Source of the DNA: Afipia massiliensis
Lineage (GTDB): Bacteria > Pseudomonadota > Alphaproteobacteria > Rhizobiales > Xanthobacteraceae
Direction: 5' to 3'
Assembly: GCF_014203115.1 (NCBI RefSeq)
Contig: NZ_JACHIJ010000005.1
Span: forward strand, 62,001 to 126,000
DNA: 64,000 bases
Made by a program: the position numbers and the translations under genes. Position 1 is the stretch's first letter, and every line of letters begins with the position of its first letter. Below the pieces are notes generated by a model. It searched no databases and was not told the DNA's origin. It saw nothing but the letters and a program-made list of their open reading frames with translations. Positions 29,788-38,902 of this stretch are shown in pieces.

Positions 29788-31815
29788 TCAAAATTCTCCG
29801 CGCAGGCGGCCTGAGAACACCGATACCGGGCCGCGGTCCGCATTGTACGCCGGATTAGTGATGGACTGATAGTCGGCGGTCAGCGTGATCTGCTTGTTGA
29901 GGGCCAGCGCATAATAAACCTCAAGGATTTTCTCTTGCCGGTAATTGATTTGCCCGTCACCGATCAGCACGCCGAGGCCGCCGGCCGCGACAAAGTCGCG
30001 ATGGTCCTTCGATAGGGCATTGAACGCGCCGCCGATCCCGACGATGTCGTCCGGCCTTCCCCATGAGGTGCCCTTGATCGACGCGCCGAATGCAAGGCTG
30101 GCGTCGATGTCGGTGAAGACCATAATCTCGGTCTTGCCGTCGTTCCAGCTCCACCGGCCGAATACGCCGATATCGTCGGTGATCGCCTGCTCGACGTTGA
30201 ACACGTAGCCATACTTAATCCGCCCGCGGCGCGTCTGGCTGATGTCGAGATTGAGCACCGGATCGTTCAAGGTGTCCCGGTAACTGCCGGAATAAGCACT
30301 GTTGAGCCAGGCGATGGTGCGGAATTTCCCCGGCTGCGAAAACAGCGAATAGCGCGTTTCTAACTCGAGGATGTAGTTGCCGCGCTGAAACACCTTCATG
30401 TCGAAATTGCCTGAGTTCGATTCCGAAACCATCAGGAAATAACCCGCGCGCAGCGCCCAGTATCTCTGGTTCAGTTCGGCCGTCACGCCATATGTCAGGC
30501 CGACCTTGTCGGCGGAATAGTCGAACGCGCCCGGCGCCCATATCGACCAGTTCATGAAGTCCTTGCGGGGATCCTTGGCGTAGGCATTGCCGTCGAAAAC
30601 ATCGGGGACGGCGAATTTTCCGGCCTGCAGCGTCAGCCGTGAGACGTCCGCTTTCCCAGCGAGTTGACCGGGGCCGCTGGGCAACTCTTCCTGCTTGCCG
30701 CCGAAGCCGAATGTCTGGCGCAGGTATAGTCTCGACGGGTTGAAGCGCGGATAAGGGAAGTTCGATTTTTGCGCCTCGCCGCTGGTAAAGCCGGCAAAGC
30801 CAACGGTATTGCTGAGGCCGAAGCCCTGAAGCAATTCAGGGTTGAAGTAGACTTCGCCGCCTTCCCACAGCCGGGCATTCAGATAGAGGCTATTGCTCCA
30901 TGTCGCCTGAGACTGGCGGCCGGGCGTCAGACTATTGGTGCCGCTATACGGAGCATGAAATCCGGGATAGCCCTGCGACAGATACGTGGTCTGTCCGTGG
31001 ACCTCCCAAATATCCGATGAGAGCGCGGCCTTTGTCGCTGCCAATCGCGGTTCGGTACTGCCGGGCCAGTCGATTTTGCGGTTCAGGCCGAAACGAAGCG
31101 TCTGAAAATCCAGCGTCGAGGCATAGCGGGCTCCCGATGGCAGCCGAACGTCGGCCGACCAAAAATCGTAATAGAGATATTCCAGCCGCGCCGTCCAGTG
31201 CGGGTCGACGACATATTCGAATCCGGCACCGGCAGCCCAGCCGGTGCGAAGCTGGATATTTTTCTCTTCCAGTCCGCCCGACAGGTCACTGGCAAAGCGT
31301 GTGCCCTGCCAAGCGAATCCACCGGTCGCATAGACCATCCAGGATTGTCCGGCGTAACCGATGCGCGCGCGGGCGGACCCGACGTAATCCATCTTCTCGG
31401 TCAGACCGGACTCGGCCGCTCTTGGAGACGACACGACCGCGTTGGAGTTGATATAATTTGGAAACGTGATGTCGGCCTCCACGCCGAGCAAAACCCGCGA
31501 GGGCAAGACGACATTGTACCCGACGTGCACGCCACCATTGATGCCGTTGTAGGAATGGGAGAGTGTCGATGGCAGCGGATTGAACAGCGTCGCGCTGGAG
31601 TGCCCCCAGCCGTACCCCATATGGGCGCCGATATAAGGGCCGGTCCAGTCGAAGTATGTTTCAACGCGCGGCGCCTTGACCGGCGTGGCAGACACGTCGG
31701 CCGCCTGAGCGGCATCGAGCGACAGCGCCCCGAGCACGATCCCGGCGAACAGGCTTTTCAAGCTATTCGCGCCGCGACGCGTCTCGATGATGACGTTTTG
31801 GCCTCGCAGCGTCAT
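29788..31815 (-). CDS. Outer-membrane protein: Omp25-like barrel fused to OprB-type carbohydrate porin
   Basis: This 675-residue protein has a signal sequence (LKSLFAGIVLGALSLDAAQA). Residues about 45-260 form an Omp25/opacity-like eight-strand barrel (FDWTGPYIGAHMGYGWG, VGSARARIGY, LRFGLN). Residues about 280-675 form an OprB-like carbohydrate porin (WEVHGQTTYLSQGYPGF ... GRLRGEF, ending in aromatic Phe). Both parts are outer-membrane barrels, and the combination recurs in Rhizobiales. The second part would pass sugars or related solutes. The gene is preceded by a repeat-rich operator-like region at 31848-31917. Confidence 0.85.
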   Translation of the reverse strand: MTLRGQNVIIETRRGANSLKSLFAGIVLGALSLDAAQAADVSATPVKAPRVETYFDWTGPYIGAHMGYGWGHSSATLFNPLPSTLSHSYNGINGGVHVGYNVVLPSRVLLGVEADITFPNYINSNAVVSSPRAAESGLTEKMDYVGSARARIGYAGQSWMVYATGGFAWQGTRFASDLSGGLEEKNIQLRTGWAAGAGFEYVVDPHWTARLEYLYYDFWSADVRLPSGARYASTLDFQTLRFGLNRKIDWPGSTEPRLAATKAALSSDIWEVHGQTTYLSQGYPGFHAPYSGTNSLTPGRQSQATWSNSLYLNARLWEGGEVYFNPELLQGFGLSNTVGFAGFTSGEAQKSNFPYPRFNPSRLYLRQTFGFGGKQEELPSGPGQLAGKADVSRLTLQAGKFAVPDVFDGNAYAKDPRKDFMNWSIWAPGAFDYSADKVGLTYGVTAELNQRYWALRAGYFLMVSESNSGNFDMKVFQRGNYILELETRYSLFSQPGKFRTIAWLNSAYSGSYRDTLNDPVLNLDISQTRRGRIKYGYVFNVEQAITDDIGVFGRWSWNDGKTEIMVFTDIDASLAFGASIKGTSWGRPDDIVGIGGAFNALSKDHRDFVAAGGLGVLIGDGQINYRQEKILEVYYALALNKQITLTADYQSITNPAYNADRGPVSVFSGRLRGEF

Positions 31816-31847
31816 AAAATGCCGCCATTCCTAGTCGTAAAAGTTAC

Positions 31848-31917
31848 TTGCGAATGACTATCAAATACTTGTTGCGAACCACTTGCAACAAAATTCTTGC
31901 GAATGGATAGCAACAAG
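31848..31917 (-). promoter_or_regulatory. Repeat-rich operator-like region upstream of the porin
   Basis: TTGCGAATG occurs twice as direct repeats (31848-31856 and 31897-31905, 49 bp apart), with TTGCGAAC at 31872 between them. CTTGTTGC (31868-31875) and GCAACAAG (31910-31917) form an inverted repeat. The block ends about 30 bp before the porin start, fitting a multi-site operator for an unidentified regulator. Confidence 0.5.
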
Positions 31918-32104
31918 TTGCTGCTTTGGGACCGGCCAGCCATCGCATTGCGGCAGTCGCGTAACGTCGCTCGTCTGAAATTAGTGGTCGCCTCCGGCCT
32001 GGGAAAAGCTGGTCATGGAGACGGCGCGGAGGAGCGTCTCAAATCCAAGGCTTCTCATACCGCCGCCGGCGACACCAAACTACGAGCGCGCCAAAGTGCA
32101 GACT

Positions 32105-32200
32105 GACATGCGCTTCGGCTGTGTGCTAGCGGATGCCGGTTACGGCCTCAGCGCGCCCTCCCGTCAGGGGCTCACGACACGCGGCCTTGCCCTAGGCCGT
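32105..32200 (+). mobile_element. IS701-family transposase fragment
   Basis: The translated segment MRFGCVLADAGYGLSA...RQGLTTRGLA is the catalytic-core signature of IS701-type transposases (DAGYG context). Nothing upstream (31918-32104) or downstream continues the gene, so this is a short internal relic. It is followed at once by an ISNCY relic, which suggests nested insertions. Confidence 0.65.
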
Positions 32201-32246
32201 TGGTACTTCAATTCAACCACTCAAGTCGCTTGTCTCGATCCTCAAT

Positions 32247-32881
32247 GTCCGGCTGGTCAACAGGAAGGATGCTGCCTCCGGCGATGGCATGACCCAGTTC
32301 GGCCGAGCGCTGCATGTGCTGAACATTGACATCATTTGTGCCAACTCCTCAACCCAGGGCCGCGTGGAACGGGCCCATAGCACGTTGCAGGATCGGCTGG
32401 TGAAGGAGATGCGGTTGTGCGGCATCGATACCATCCTGGTCGGCAATGCATTCCTGGAGACGTACAACGCGGGCGCTTCGACAATCGCGATATCCATCGT
32501 CCGTCGCGGCGCATGACGATCTCGACGATGTCTTCGCCTGGAAGGAAGAGCGCTCGGTCTCGATGAACCTGACGCTGCAGTACGACCAGATGCTGTTTAT
32601 GCTCGAGCCCACCGGGATCGCGCGGTCGCGGGCGCGCAAGCGGGGTCACCGTGATCGACTATCCCGACGGGCGGCTGGCGATCCGGCACAACGGCGTCGA
32701 TTTGCAGTACCGCACTTTCGATAAGCGTCCGCAGGTCAACCAGGCTGCGATTGTCGAGAACAACCGCTTGGGCCCGATCCTCGCCTACGTTGCTGAACAG
32801 CAGAAGCAGCTCGACATGTCCCGCTGGGCCAAGGCGCCGCGCCGGCGCGGCCAGAAGAACCACATATTTAAGGTCGGCTAG
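32247..32881 (+). pseudogene. ISNCY-type transposase, C-terminal part, frameshifted
   Basis: The reading moves between frames. One frame carries MTQFGRALHVLNIDIICANSS and GRVERAHSTLQDRLVKEMRLCGID up to about 32465. Another carries HDDLDDVFAWKEERSVSMNL up to about 32640. A third carries IDYPDGRLAIRHNGV and QAAIVENNRLGPILAYV to the stop at 32881. These are consecutive parts of the ISNCY transposase integrase-like core and tail. At least two frameshifts and a missing N-terminus make it non-functional. The IS right end appears to extend to about 32995. Confidence 0.75.
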
Positions 32882-32995
32882 AGCCGACGGATCACCCGGC
32901 GCGAAAAACTCAACCCCAACCATAGAAAGGCGGCTCTCCCGACCGAGTGACATTTCTAACCGGCGCAAATCGTGACTTCCCTAAATGTCGGCGAC

Positions 32996-33360
32996 AGCAT
33001 CCGGTTGGGCCAACGATCATTGAGCTAGCATTGTGGACGACCACATCATGAATTTCAGATTGCCAATAACCGTGAATAGACCTGGCATCTCATGAAACTC
33101 CCTGCGCGATGGATGAAAGATGACAAAGTTATATATTCGCGCTCTTGAGGCAAGCTGCGTTACCAGCTGAACGCATCTTGCCTGCCAAGCGGAACACCTA
33201 ACATGTGCTAGATCCGCCTTAAGAGGTACCCGTTGACGCGTGATGCCGATGGCGTGGTTCTGGATTTTGTCCGGAGATGCGCTTTTTCATTTGGCGAAGC
33301 TCCATAAACAGGGAGCACTCGTCGTGAGCCAGCTATCTATCGTAGACCAATCACTTAGAG
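32996..33360. other. Non-coding stretch, nothing recognised
   Basis: After the IS right end, about 365 bases hold no ORF with recognisable homology, no RNA gene and no clear repeat. Confidence 0.4.
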
Positions 33361-33552
33361 CCGCCTGAGATCGATGTATTGATCGGCGAGCTATCTGCTA
33401 ATGTCGACGATTCGGCCGACGCAGTGCCGCCGGTTATCCCCGGCCCTGCTGTTACTCAGCCTGGCGACGTTTGGCGCATCGGCAATGCAGTGACTCGACG
33501 CAGGCCGCAACCTTCCAAGCTCTTCTTGGCGGCGAACAGCGGCAAAGATTAA
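33361..33552 (+). pseudogene. Fragment of a ParB-fused DNA methyltransferase
   Basis: A 63-codon open stretch begins PPEIDVLIGELSANVDDSAD and continues PGPAVTQPGDVWRIGNAV, ending in TAA. It aligns with the linker between the ParB-like and methylase domains of enzymes like the one at 42322-43776 (there KPGDVFRLGEHLIGCGDA). The catalytic domain is gone after RIGN. There is no start codon. This shows a second, lost gene of that family in the island. Confidence 0.6.
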
Positions 33553-33867
33553 AACGAAAAGGACACCCCGTTTCCGAGGTGCCCTCTCGTTAGAACAACC
33601 GAGACAGTACGGCTATCGTCGAGGCCAAAGTTGGGTGCAAGGAGCCCCTAAGCCAAGACGGTAGGTCGTACCGGGATGGCTGACTGGCTTCGAGACAGAG
33701 AAAGACATCCAGGGCAGCGTCATCGCAAGTTACGCTCACCAACACAATGATGCGTTCATCAATATGAATGGATGTTCAAGGACTGATCGCAAATTTAATG
33801 TGACGCGCTGGAACGGAGAGCTTCTGCGGCAATTAGGATTTTACATGCTTATCAATGGAGTGAGGAA
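33553..33867. other. Non-coding stretch with weak terminator-like hairpin
   Basis: An imperfect 10-bp hairpin (GGACACCCCG / CGAGGTGCCC, two mismatches) at 33561-33584 follows an A-rich tract. Otherwise nothing is recognised up to the ribosome site GAGG before 33868. Confidence 0.35.
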
Positions 33868-34190
33868 ATGAAAAAGTTAGCTATTTTGCCGTCGGTGCAG
33901 CTGCACTGTTCGGCGGTTCCGCCGCAAACGCAGCAGACAACTCAGTGACGGCGCAGGCTGCAGCCCATACTGCGCAGATTGCCGAGTTCAGTTCGCAGCA
34001 TCGGCGTCATCGTCATCACTCACGCCACAGACACGTTCGCCCCCACGGTGGGAGCTATGGCTACTATGCTCCGCAGGCTTACTATGCCCCACAGCCTTAC
34101 TACTACGGCGGTGGACCCAGCATCGGATTTGGCTTCGGAGGCGGACATCACGGTGGTCATCACGGTGGACACCACAGCGGCCACCACTGA
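33868..34190 (+). pseudogene. Secreted His-rich protein (paralogue 3), signal peptide frameshifted
   Basis: The ATG at 33868 has a GAGG site and starts MKKLAI. After about six codons the signal peptide continues only in another frame (VGAAALFGGSAANAADNSVTAQ...), as if one base were missing near 33885. The neighbour at 34350 has an intact version (MKSFAIAMALGAAMLLGGSAANAADNSV), which confirms the expected reading. The mature part has a His/Arg cluster (HRRHRHHSRHRH), Tyr/Pro repeats (YYAPQAYYAPQPYYYGG) and a tail HHGGHHGGHHSGHH. It is a recent pseudogene or a consensus error. A proper terminator follows. Confidence 0.7.
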
Positions 34191-34203
34191 CAACTGGAGA
34201 AGC

Positions 34204-34229
34204 AAAGCCCGCAGAAGTGCGGGCTTTTT
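34204..34229 (+). terminator. Rho-independent terminator
   Basis: The stem AAAGCCCGCA / TGCGGGCTTT with loop GAAG is followed by TT, 14 bp after the stop of the His-rich gene. Confidence 0.85.
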
Positions 34230-34349
34230 CGTGCAGGTCCATTGAGCAATATGAACAGTCATTCAAGTACCCGTCCTCGAATTAACGCCGCATGTCGGAA
34301 CATTCGAAGTGATCGACGATTGTCTCATACACATATAGGAGTTGATTGT

Positions 34350-34661
34350 ATGAAAAGTTTTGCTATCGCAATGGCCCTCGGTGCAGCTATGCTGCTTGGA
34401 GGCTCCGCGGCAAACGCCGCAGACAATTCGGTAAAGGCGAATGCCTCAACGGACGTGACGCAGTCCACTGACTTTAGTTCACGCGATCGGCACGGGCGTA
34501 ATTACCGTGTCCAGCGTATTGTACGTCCGAACCATTCTTACCGCAGTAGCTCTGGCCACGCGCCCCGTTATGGCAATAGACGAGGTCACGGTGGAGGCGG
34601 TCCGAGCGTTACCATCGGGGTTGGCGGCGGTGCACACAGCGGTGGTGGTGGACACCGGTAA
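34350..34661 (+). CDS. Small secreted Gly/Arg-rich protein
   Basis: This 103-residue protein has a signal peptide (MKSFAIAMALGAAMLLGGSAANAA) nearly identical to that of the frameshifted gene just upstream. The mature part is basic (RDRHGRNYRVQRIVRPNHSYR) and ends in a Gly-rich tail with single His (GGGAHSGGGGHR). An ATAGGAG ribosome site precedes the ATG. It appears to be a diverged tandem duplicate in which the His tail became Gly-rich. The function is unknown. Confidence 0.65.
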   Translation: MKSFAIAMALGAAMLLGGSAANAADNSVKANASTDVTQSTDFSSRDRHGRNYRVQRIVRPNHSYRSSSGHAPRYGNRRGHGGGGPSVTIGVGGGAHSGGGGHR

Positions 34662-34668
34662 AAGAATA

Positions 34669-34695
34669 AAAGCCCGCAGCAATGCGGGCTTTTTT
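34669..34695 (+). terminator. Rho-independent terminator
   Basis: The stem AAAGCCCGCA / TGCGGGCTTT with loop GCAA is followed by TTT. It is almost the same hairpin as the one at 34204-34229, supporting duplication of the whole gene-terminator unit. Confidence 0.85.
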
Positions 34696-34935
34696 CATGC
34701 TGCACACGATGCATTTTGCGACGTGTCAGCCGCGCTGATTTTGCTATCGCGTAGGCCATCCGTCATATTCTTCGATAGCGATCATTAAGCCCCCAAGGCG
34801 GCGTTCGTCCGTAACACCCGGGCGATGTGAGTCACGTTGCGTTTTTAACAGGGCGCCACAGAGTGCATACGTTGGAATCAGCGGTGCTCTGAGCGTTACC
34901 ACAGCGTACCGGAACACGCTCCGACCAAAATCTTG

Positions 34936-35150
34936 GAGAACATGGTTTCGTGCGCCGCGTCGCGTCCAAGGACGATGCGCGAGTCGTCCTAATGTCGCTC
35001 ACCGACACGACCCACAAGAAAATTGCGAATCTGTTTTCCCGGCAGGCGGTCGCTGATAACCTCGTTCTCCGATCAGACACTCCGGGAGCTCACCGACAAG
35101 CTCTCGACGCTCAAAGGGCGCCTCGCAAAGACCACGCGGGTGATCGCCGC
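34936..35150 (+). pseudogene. MarR-family regulator, C-terminal remnant, frameshifted
   Basis: The translation GFVRRVASKDDARVVLMSLTD is the wing of a MarR winged helix (RRxxxxxDARxxxxxLT). It continues as THKKIANLFSRQAVADNLVL, then shifts frame to FSDQTLRELTDKLSTLKGRLAKTT, the usual C-terminal dimerisation helix. The N-terminal half is missing. It is non-functional; no regulated gene can be inferred. Confidence 0.6.
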
Positions 35151-35544
35151 AGATATTTGACGGTCACGAATTCGCCGCCGCATGGCCTGTGCCAAGGCTT
35201 CCATTTGCGGTTACGGATTGCGGCACCACATCTGCAACCTATGACACAGTTCTATCCGCTCTTGATGACGCAACCTCTCAAGCGTCTTAGCAGGAGCCAT
35301 CGCGGCCATTCGCGTTTCATCCGTTCGAGCGTTGCGCGTTGAAGAAGCTCGGGTGCTAACTCTTCCGTCCGCTTATCCGAGGTTAATCATCACGCTGTCT
35401 CAATGTTGCCCGTAAAATTGCGCAGATTAAGCAGGTGAAGCGCTCGGCAAAGAGGTCCGACCGGGGTCGCTTAAAACACAAACGCTGGATTATCCTTTAA
35501 GGCCGTTAGCTTGGTTCCATAACCGCTCATTACGCGAATCCGGA
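35151..35544. other. Non-coding stretch, nothing recognised
   Basis: About 390 bases lie between the MarR remnant and the left end of the ISNCY fragment. I see no gene, hairpin or repeat I can defend. Confidence 0.4.
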
Positions 35545-35845
35545 TTGTAGACGCCAGATAGAGAAGTCACTGTTGGCCCAGATAGAGATGTCACTCTCCA
35601 CGGTTTCAGTTGGGGAGCATTGGGCCGATGACGGTGATTGCGATGAGCCGGACGGAGATCGACCGGATGAGCGTGTTGCAGGATCTGGCGGCGAACAGGA
35701 TCAAGGTTGCGGATGCTGCGGCGTTGATGGGACTTGGCCGACGTCAGGTATTCCGGCTGGCGAAGGCCTACGGCCAGCATGGCCCGGAGGCCCTGGTCTC
35801 CCGCCGCCGCGGCCGGCTGGCGGCGACATCACCTTCGCTCAATAA
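35545..35845 (+). mobile_element. ISNCY-type element, left end and transposase N-terminus
   Basis: Two imperfect direct repeats (CCAGATAGAGAAGTCACT near 35551; CCAGATAGAGATGTCACT near 35578) form the IS end. The transposase starts near 35610-35631 with MSRTEIDRMSVLQDLA, a helix-turn-helix (VADAAALMGLGRRQVFRLAKAY) and ALVSRRRGRL, then stops matching near 35845. The rest of the transposase is absent. Together with 32247-32995 it may be the two separated ends of related elements. Confidence 0.7.
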
Positions 35846-36260
35846 TTGCTTGCTTTACTGGACAGTGAAAGACTCGACCTGAATGGTCATCGACTACCAA
35901 GTACGAGCGCTGACGCTTATCGATATCGCGATAGTTCTTTTCATACCATTGGATTGAGGCCTCGGCGCGCGCCTGCATCCGAGGCGACCAAAGCAGTGCA
36001 TTCCTCTTCGCCCACCTCCAAGCAGCTCTCTCGCGGACTAATACACTAAGACTGCTTTGATGTGGTCCTAACTGATGGCCTAGTTCATGTAGCGCGACCG
36101 CGTAACTCAACACCGATCTAATAGGTGCGATATAAATTTCTTCGCTTACTCGTATTGAGTACGAACGGCTCAGCCTGTTCAAACTACAATGAATAACGAT
36201 CTGATTTTCATCAGCAATCAACTGGACGTGTTTATCCATTTCACTAACGGACAAAGACAT
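35829..36260 (-). CDS. ImmA/IrrE-like zinc peptidase-type protein
   Basis: This 143-residue protein has the metalloprotease motif ALHELGHQLG (HExxH, about residues 57-66) followed by an ERAAWRWAKRNAL helix that supplies the third ligand region (Glu), as in ImmA/IrrE peptidases. Its last residues run into the IS fragment, so the C-terminus may be altered. A broken XRE-type gene lies 83 bp upstream on the same strand. That is the usual regulator/peptidase pairing, in which the peptidase cuts the repressor. Here the regulator is frameshifted. Confidence 0.65.
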   Translation of the reverse strand: MSLSVSEMDKHVQLIADENQIVIHCSLNRLSRSYSIRVSEEIYIAPIRSVLSYAVALHELGHQLGPHQSSLSVLVRERAAWRWAKRNALLWSPRMQARAEASIQWYEKNYRDIDKRQRSYLVVDDHSGRVFHCPVKQAIIERR

Positions 36261-36343
36261 GTGAACCGACCTTTTTGAGTGCTCATTCGCTCACCGTCCA
36301 AATGCCACCAAGGCCGGCCCGTGACTTTGAAGCGAAGGCCAAG

Positions 36344-36603
36344 CTACCGCTTTTTTCGCCCTTTTCGAAGCGTAGCTGGCGGCTTTTCGTTTGCTTTGGG
36401 GACGGCCAAAAGCTCGGCGACGGGTACGTCCAAGGCCGCCGCCAATCTTTCTAAGGTCTCGGCGGTCGGATTTTCGATCCCCCGCTCGATTCGCCGACAT
36501 AGGATCTGTCCACGCCGGCATCGACCGCCAGCGCCTCCTGCGACAGGCCATATCTAACCCGCAGTTTCCGGACATTCCAGGCCACGAGCGCTGTCGCTTT
36601 CAT
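36344..36603 (-). pseudogene. XRE-family HTH regulator, frameshifted
   Basis: From the ATG at 36603 the translation is MKATALVAWNVRKLRVRYGLSQEALAVDAGVDRSYVG, a classic XRE helix-turn-helix. It then loses frame. In the next frame the expected continuation IERGIENPTAETLERLAAALDVPVAELL runs to a stop at 36344. One base is missing near 36500. If restored, the product would be about 86 residues. It probably regulated the ImmA-like gene and perhaps the divergent genes beginning at 36676. Confidence 0.75.
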
Positions 36604-36675
36604 AAGCGAAACAAACGACTTGGCGGCCCATTAAAACACGCACTATAATGTCCCTATTACAGATTTGGGGCAGTT

Positions 36676-37922
36676 GTGCGCATCCGCATTCATCGTGGGA
36701 CGAAAGAGATCGGCGGGACCTGTGTCGAGCTGGAAGCCGACGGTGGTCGGATCCTGCTGGATCTGGGGTTGCCTCTGGACGGTGATGCGGACGAGGTCAG
36801 CATACATCCCTCGGTGGACGGCCTAGCAGGCGGCGGGGACTTGCTGGCTCTGATCCTGTCCCATGGTCACGTCGACCATTGGGGGCTGGCCCATCTCGCC
36901 GGACCTGATCTGCCCGTTGCGCTAGGCGCTGCAACTCACCGCATTCTAAAGGCCGCCGCCCCGTTTGTGCCCAGACCATATGTGCCTGCGCGGCCAATCG
37001 AGTTCTCATCTGGCGCGATGATGCAGTTTGGTCCGTTTCGGGTCACGCCGCATCTGGTCGATCATTCCGCCTATGATGCTTATGCCCTGGAGGTGGAAGC
37101 CGGTGGCAGACGCCTGTTCTATTCTGGCGATATCCGGGCGCATGGTCGTAAGGCCGCGCTGTTCGAACGTCTCGTGGCGCACCCTCCACGATCCATCGAC
37201 GTGATGCTGATGGAAGGCTCGAGCTTCGGACGCCTGAGCCCCGATCACGTCTTCCCGACCGAGATAGAAGTAGAGCAGCGTCTGGTTGATCTGCTCCAGG
37301 CGACGGATGGCCTAGCGCTGGTCGCAGCGTCGGCACAAAGCATTGATCGCATGGTCAGCCTGTATCGGGCCTGCAAGCGTACCGGCAGAACGCTGATCAT
37401 TGATCTTTATGCCGCCGAGATTCTTCGCGCGACGGGGAACAGCAATATCCCACAGTCCGACTGGCCGAATGTGGCGGTCTACGTGCCGCAGTATCAGCGA
37501 ATCCAGATCAAGCGCAGCGGCCGCTTCGACCTACTCGATCCTCACAAGACCAACCGTGTTTTCGTGGAACGACTTGAGGATCTAGCGCCCCGGGCCGCAA
37601 TGCTCTTCCGACCAGCAATGCTGCGCGATCTTGATCATGCCGGCTGCCTGTCCGGCGCACGCGCCATCTGGTCGCAATGGATGGCTATCTCAAACAGGAA
37701 CGCGGTGTCGCCCTCCTCGCCGAGCTTCACGCACGCGGTATCCCGCTCGACCACGCCCATACCTCCGGCCACGCCAGCATTCCTGACCTGAAGCGCCTCG
37801 CGGAGGCGATCCAACCGAAGATGCTGGTGCCGATCCATACCTATGAGCCGGGGCAGTTTCCGGCACATTTCCAGGCCGTCAGTCTCAAGAATGATGGCGA
37901 GTGGTGGGATGGCGCGACATGA
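36676..37922 (+). pseudogene. Beta-CASP metallo-beta-lactamase-fold hydrolase, one frameshift
   Basis: The reading frame starts at GTG 36676 with MRIRIHRGTKEIGGTCVELEA. It carries the zinc motif LSHGHVDHWG (HxHxDH), a second His (HLVDHSAYDA), YSGDIRAHG and the beta-CASP motif A LIIDLYAAEIL. At about 37672 (GCAATGGATGGC) one G appears to be missing. The continuation WDGYLKQERG...HTSGHASIPDLKRLAEAIQPKMLVPIHTYEP, with motifs B and C, lies in another frame to 37922. Intact, it would be about 415 residues, related to RNase J/CPSF-type nucleases. Its stop overlaps the next start (ATGA). As given, the 371-residue product lacks the last metal ligands. Confidence 0.75.
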
Positions 37923-38902
37923 TCATCCAGCAGGCGCTCTCAAGCCATGGCGTGAGTGAGGCTTTCCTCGATGCGCTCGACAATCTCGCGCGAAAGCCAT
38001 CTTGGTGGCGCGATGTGCTTTTACGCGACGATGTATTCATCGCGGTGCGAGCGAATTCGCTCAACGTCTATCACCGGGGCGCTTCGATCTTCCGGATCGA
38101 CGATGCAGGAGCCGGCCGAGTTATTCCCTGGACCCACACCAAATACCTGATCCGCCAGCAACAGGTGCTGGCTCAACTTCAGGACAACGGACACTTCGAG
38201 CCGTCTGATATCGGTTGGACGCAGTATAGCGGTCCCTCCACGCTGTCCGACATGATCCGCTCGGCCACCGATCTCGCCGGAGCGGAAAAGAGCGGATTGC
38301 ATCCGCTGATCGTTGGAAGCTCAAAAGTCATCGACGTCGAACTATCGCTGCTGCGGGCAAGCTCTTCCGTTGATGAAAGCCTGCCAGATGCTGATGTCCA
38401 TTCGGCAGGCGCCACGTCGGTTGACCGGTCTCAGGACCGGCTGGATGTCGTCACCGTCGAGAACCGCGGCGGCAAGCCTTTCATCGTTTTTCATGAAGCT
38501 AAGCATTTCAGCAATCCTGCCTTGAGAGCCAAAGGCGAGCCTGCCGTTCTGGCTCAGATCGTGCGCTACCAGGCAACGCTCAGGCAGCATGATGCAACAC
38601 TGCGACAGCGCTACGTCGCTGTTTGCCAAGCGCTGGTCCGCCTCCACACCATGCGAACTGCAGTACGCGCAGCCGTCCCGGTGACTGAACCGCTGCAAGC
38701 GCCTGATCCTCTCATCGCCGCCATCGCCGCAGGTGAGGTCCAGGCCGAGATTGACCCTGATCCCCGGCTGATTGTGTTCGGTTTCGATGGCGATCAGCGC
38801 GATGGGCGCTGGGAACGGGACGCCAAACGCCTTCGGGAGCACCAGCCAGCTCTTAAAATCAAAGCGATCGGAAACACCCGGTCGGCGCGTGAATTCTTCT
38901 GA
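37919..38902 (+). CDS. Unknown protein with possible PD-(D/E)XK nuclease core, coupled to MBL gene
   Basis: This 327-residue protein starts at 37919, overlapping the stop of the beta-CASP gene by 4 bp. The middle contains DVVTVENRGGKPFIVFHEAKHFSNPALR, where beta-strand-like FIVFHEAKHF gives an E-x-K, preceded by an acidic strand. This is consistent with, but not proof of, a restriction-nuclease-like fold. The N-terminal 120 residues (VSEAFLDALDNLARKPSWWRDVLL, KYLIRQQQVLAQL) look like a separate helical domain. I recognise no named family. The strict coupling to a beta-CASP nuclease-like protein suggests that the two act together on nucleic acid. Confidence 0.6.
   Translation: MIIQQALSSHGVSEAFLDALDNLARKPSWWRDVLLRDDVFIAVRANSLNVYHRGASIFRIDDAGAGRVIPWTHTKYLIRQQQVLAQLQDNGHFEPSDIGWTQYSGPSTLSDMIRSATDLAGAEKSGLHPLIVGSSKVIDVELSLLRASSSVDESLPDADVHSAGATSVDRSQDRLDVVTVENRGGKPFIVFHEAKHFSNPALRAKGEPAVLAQIVRYQATLRQHDATLRQRYVAVCQALVRLHTMRTAVRAAVPVTEPLQAPDPLIAAIAAGEVQAEIDPDPRLIVFGFDGDQRDGRWERDAKRLREHQPALKIKAIGNTRSAREFF

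Noticed and set aside
37660..37690. Programmed frameshift in the beta-CASP gene
   Set aside because: No slippery heptamer, no downstream pseudoknot evident, and similar one-base losses occur in neighbouring genes.
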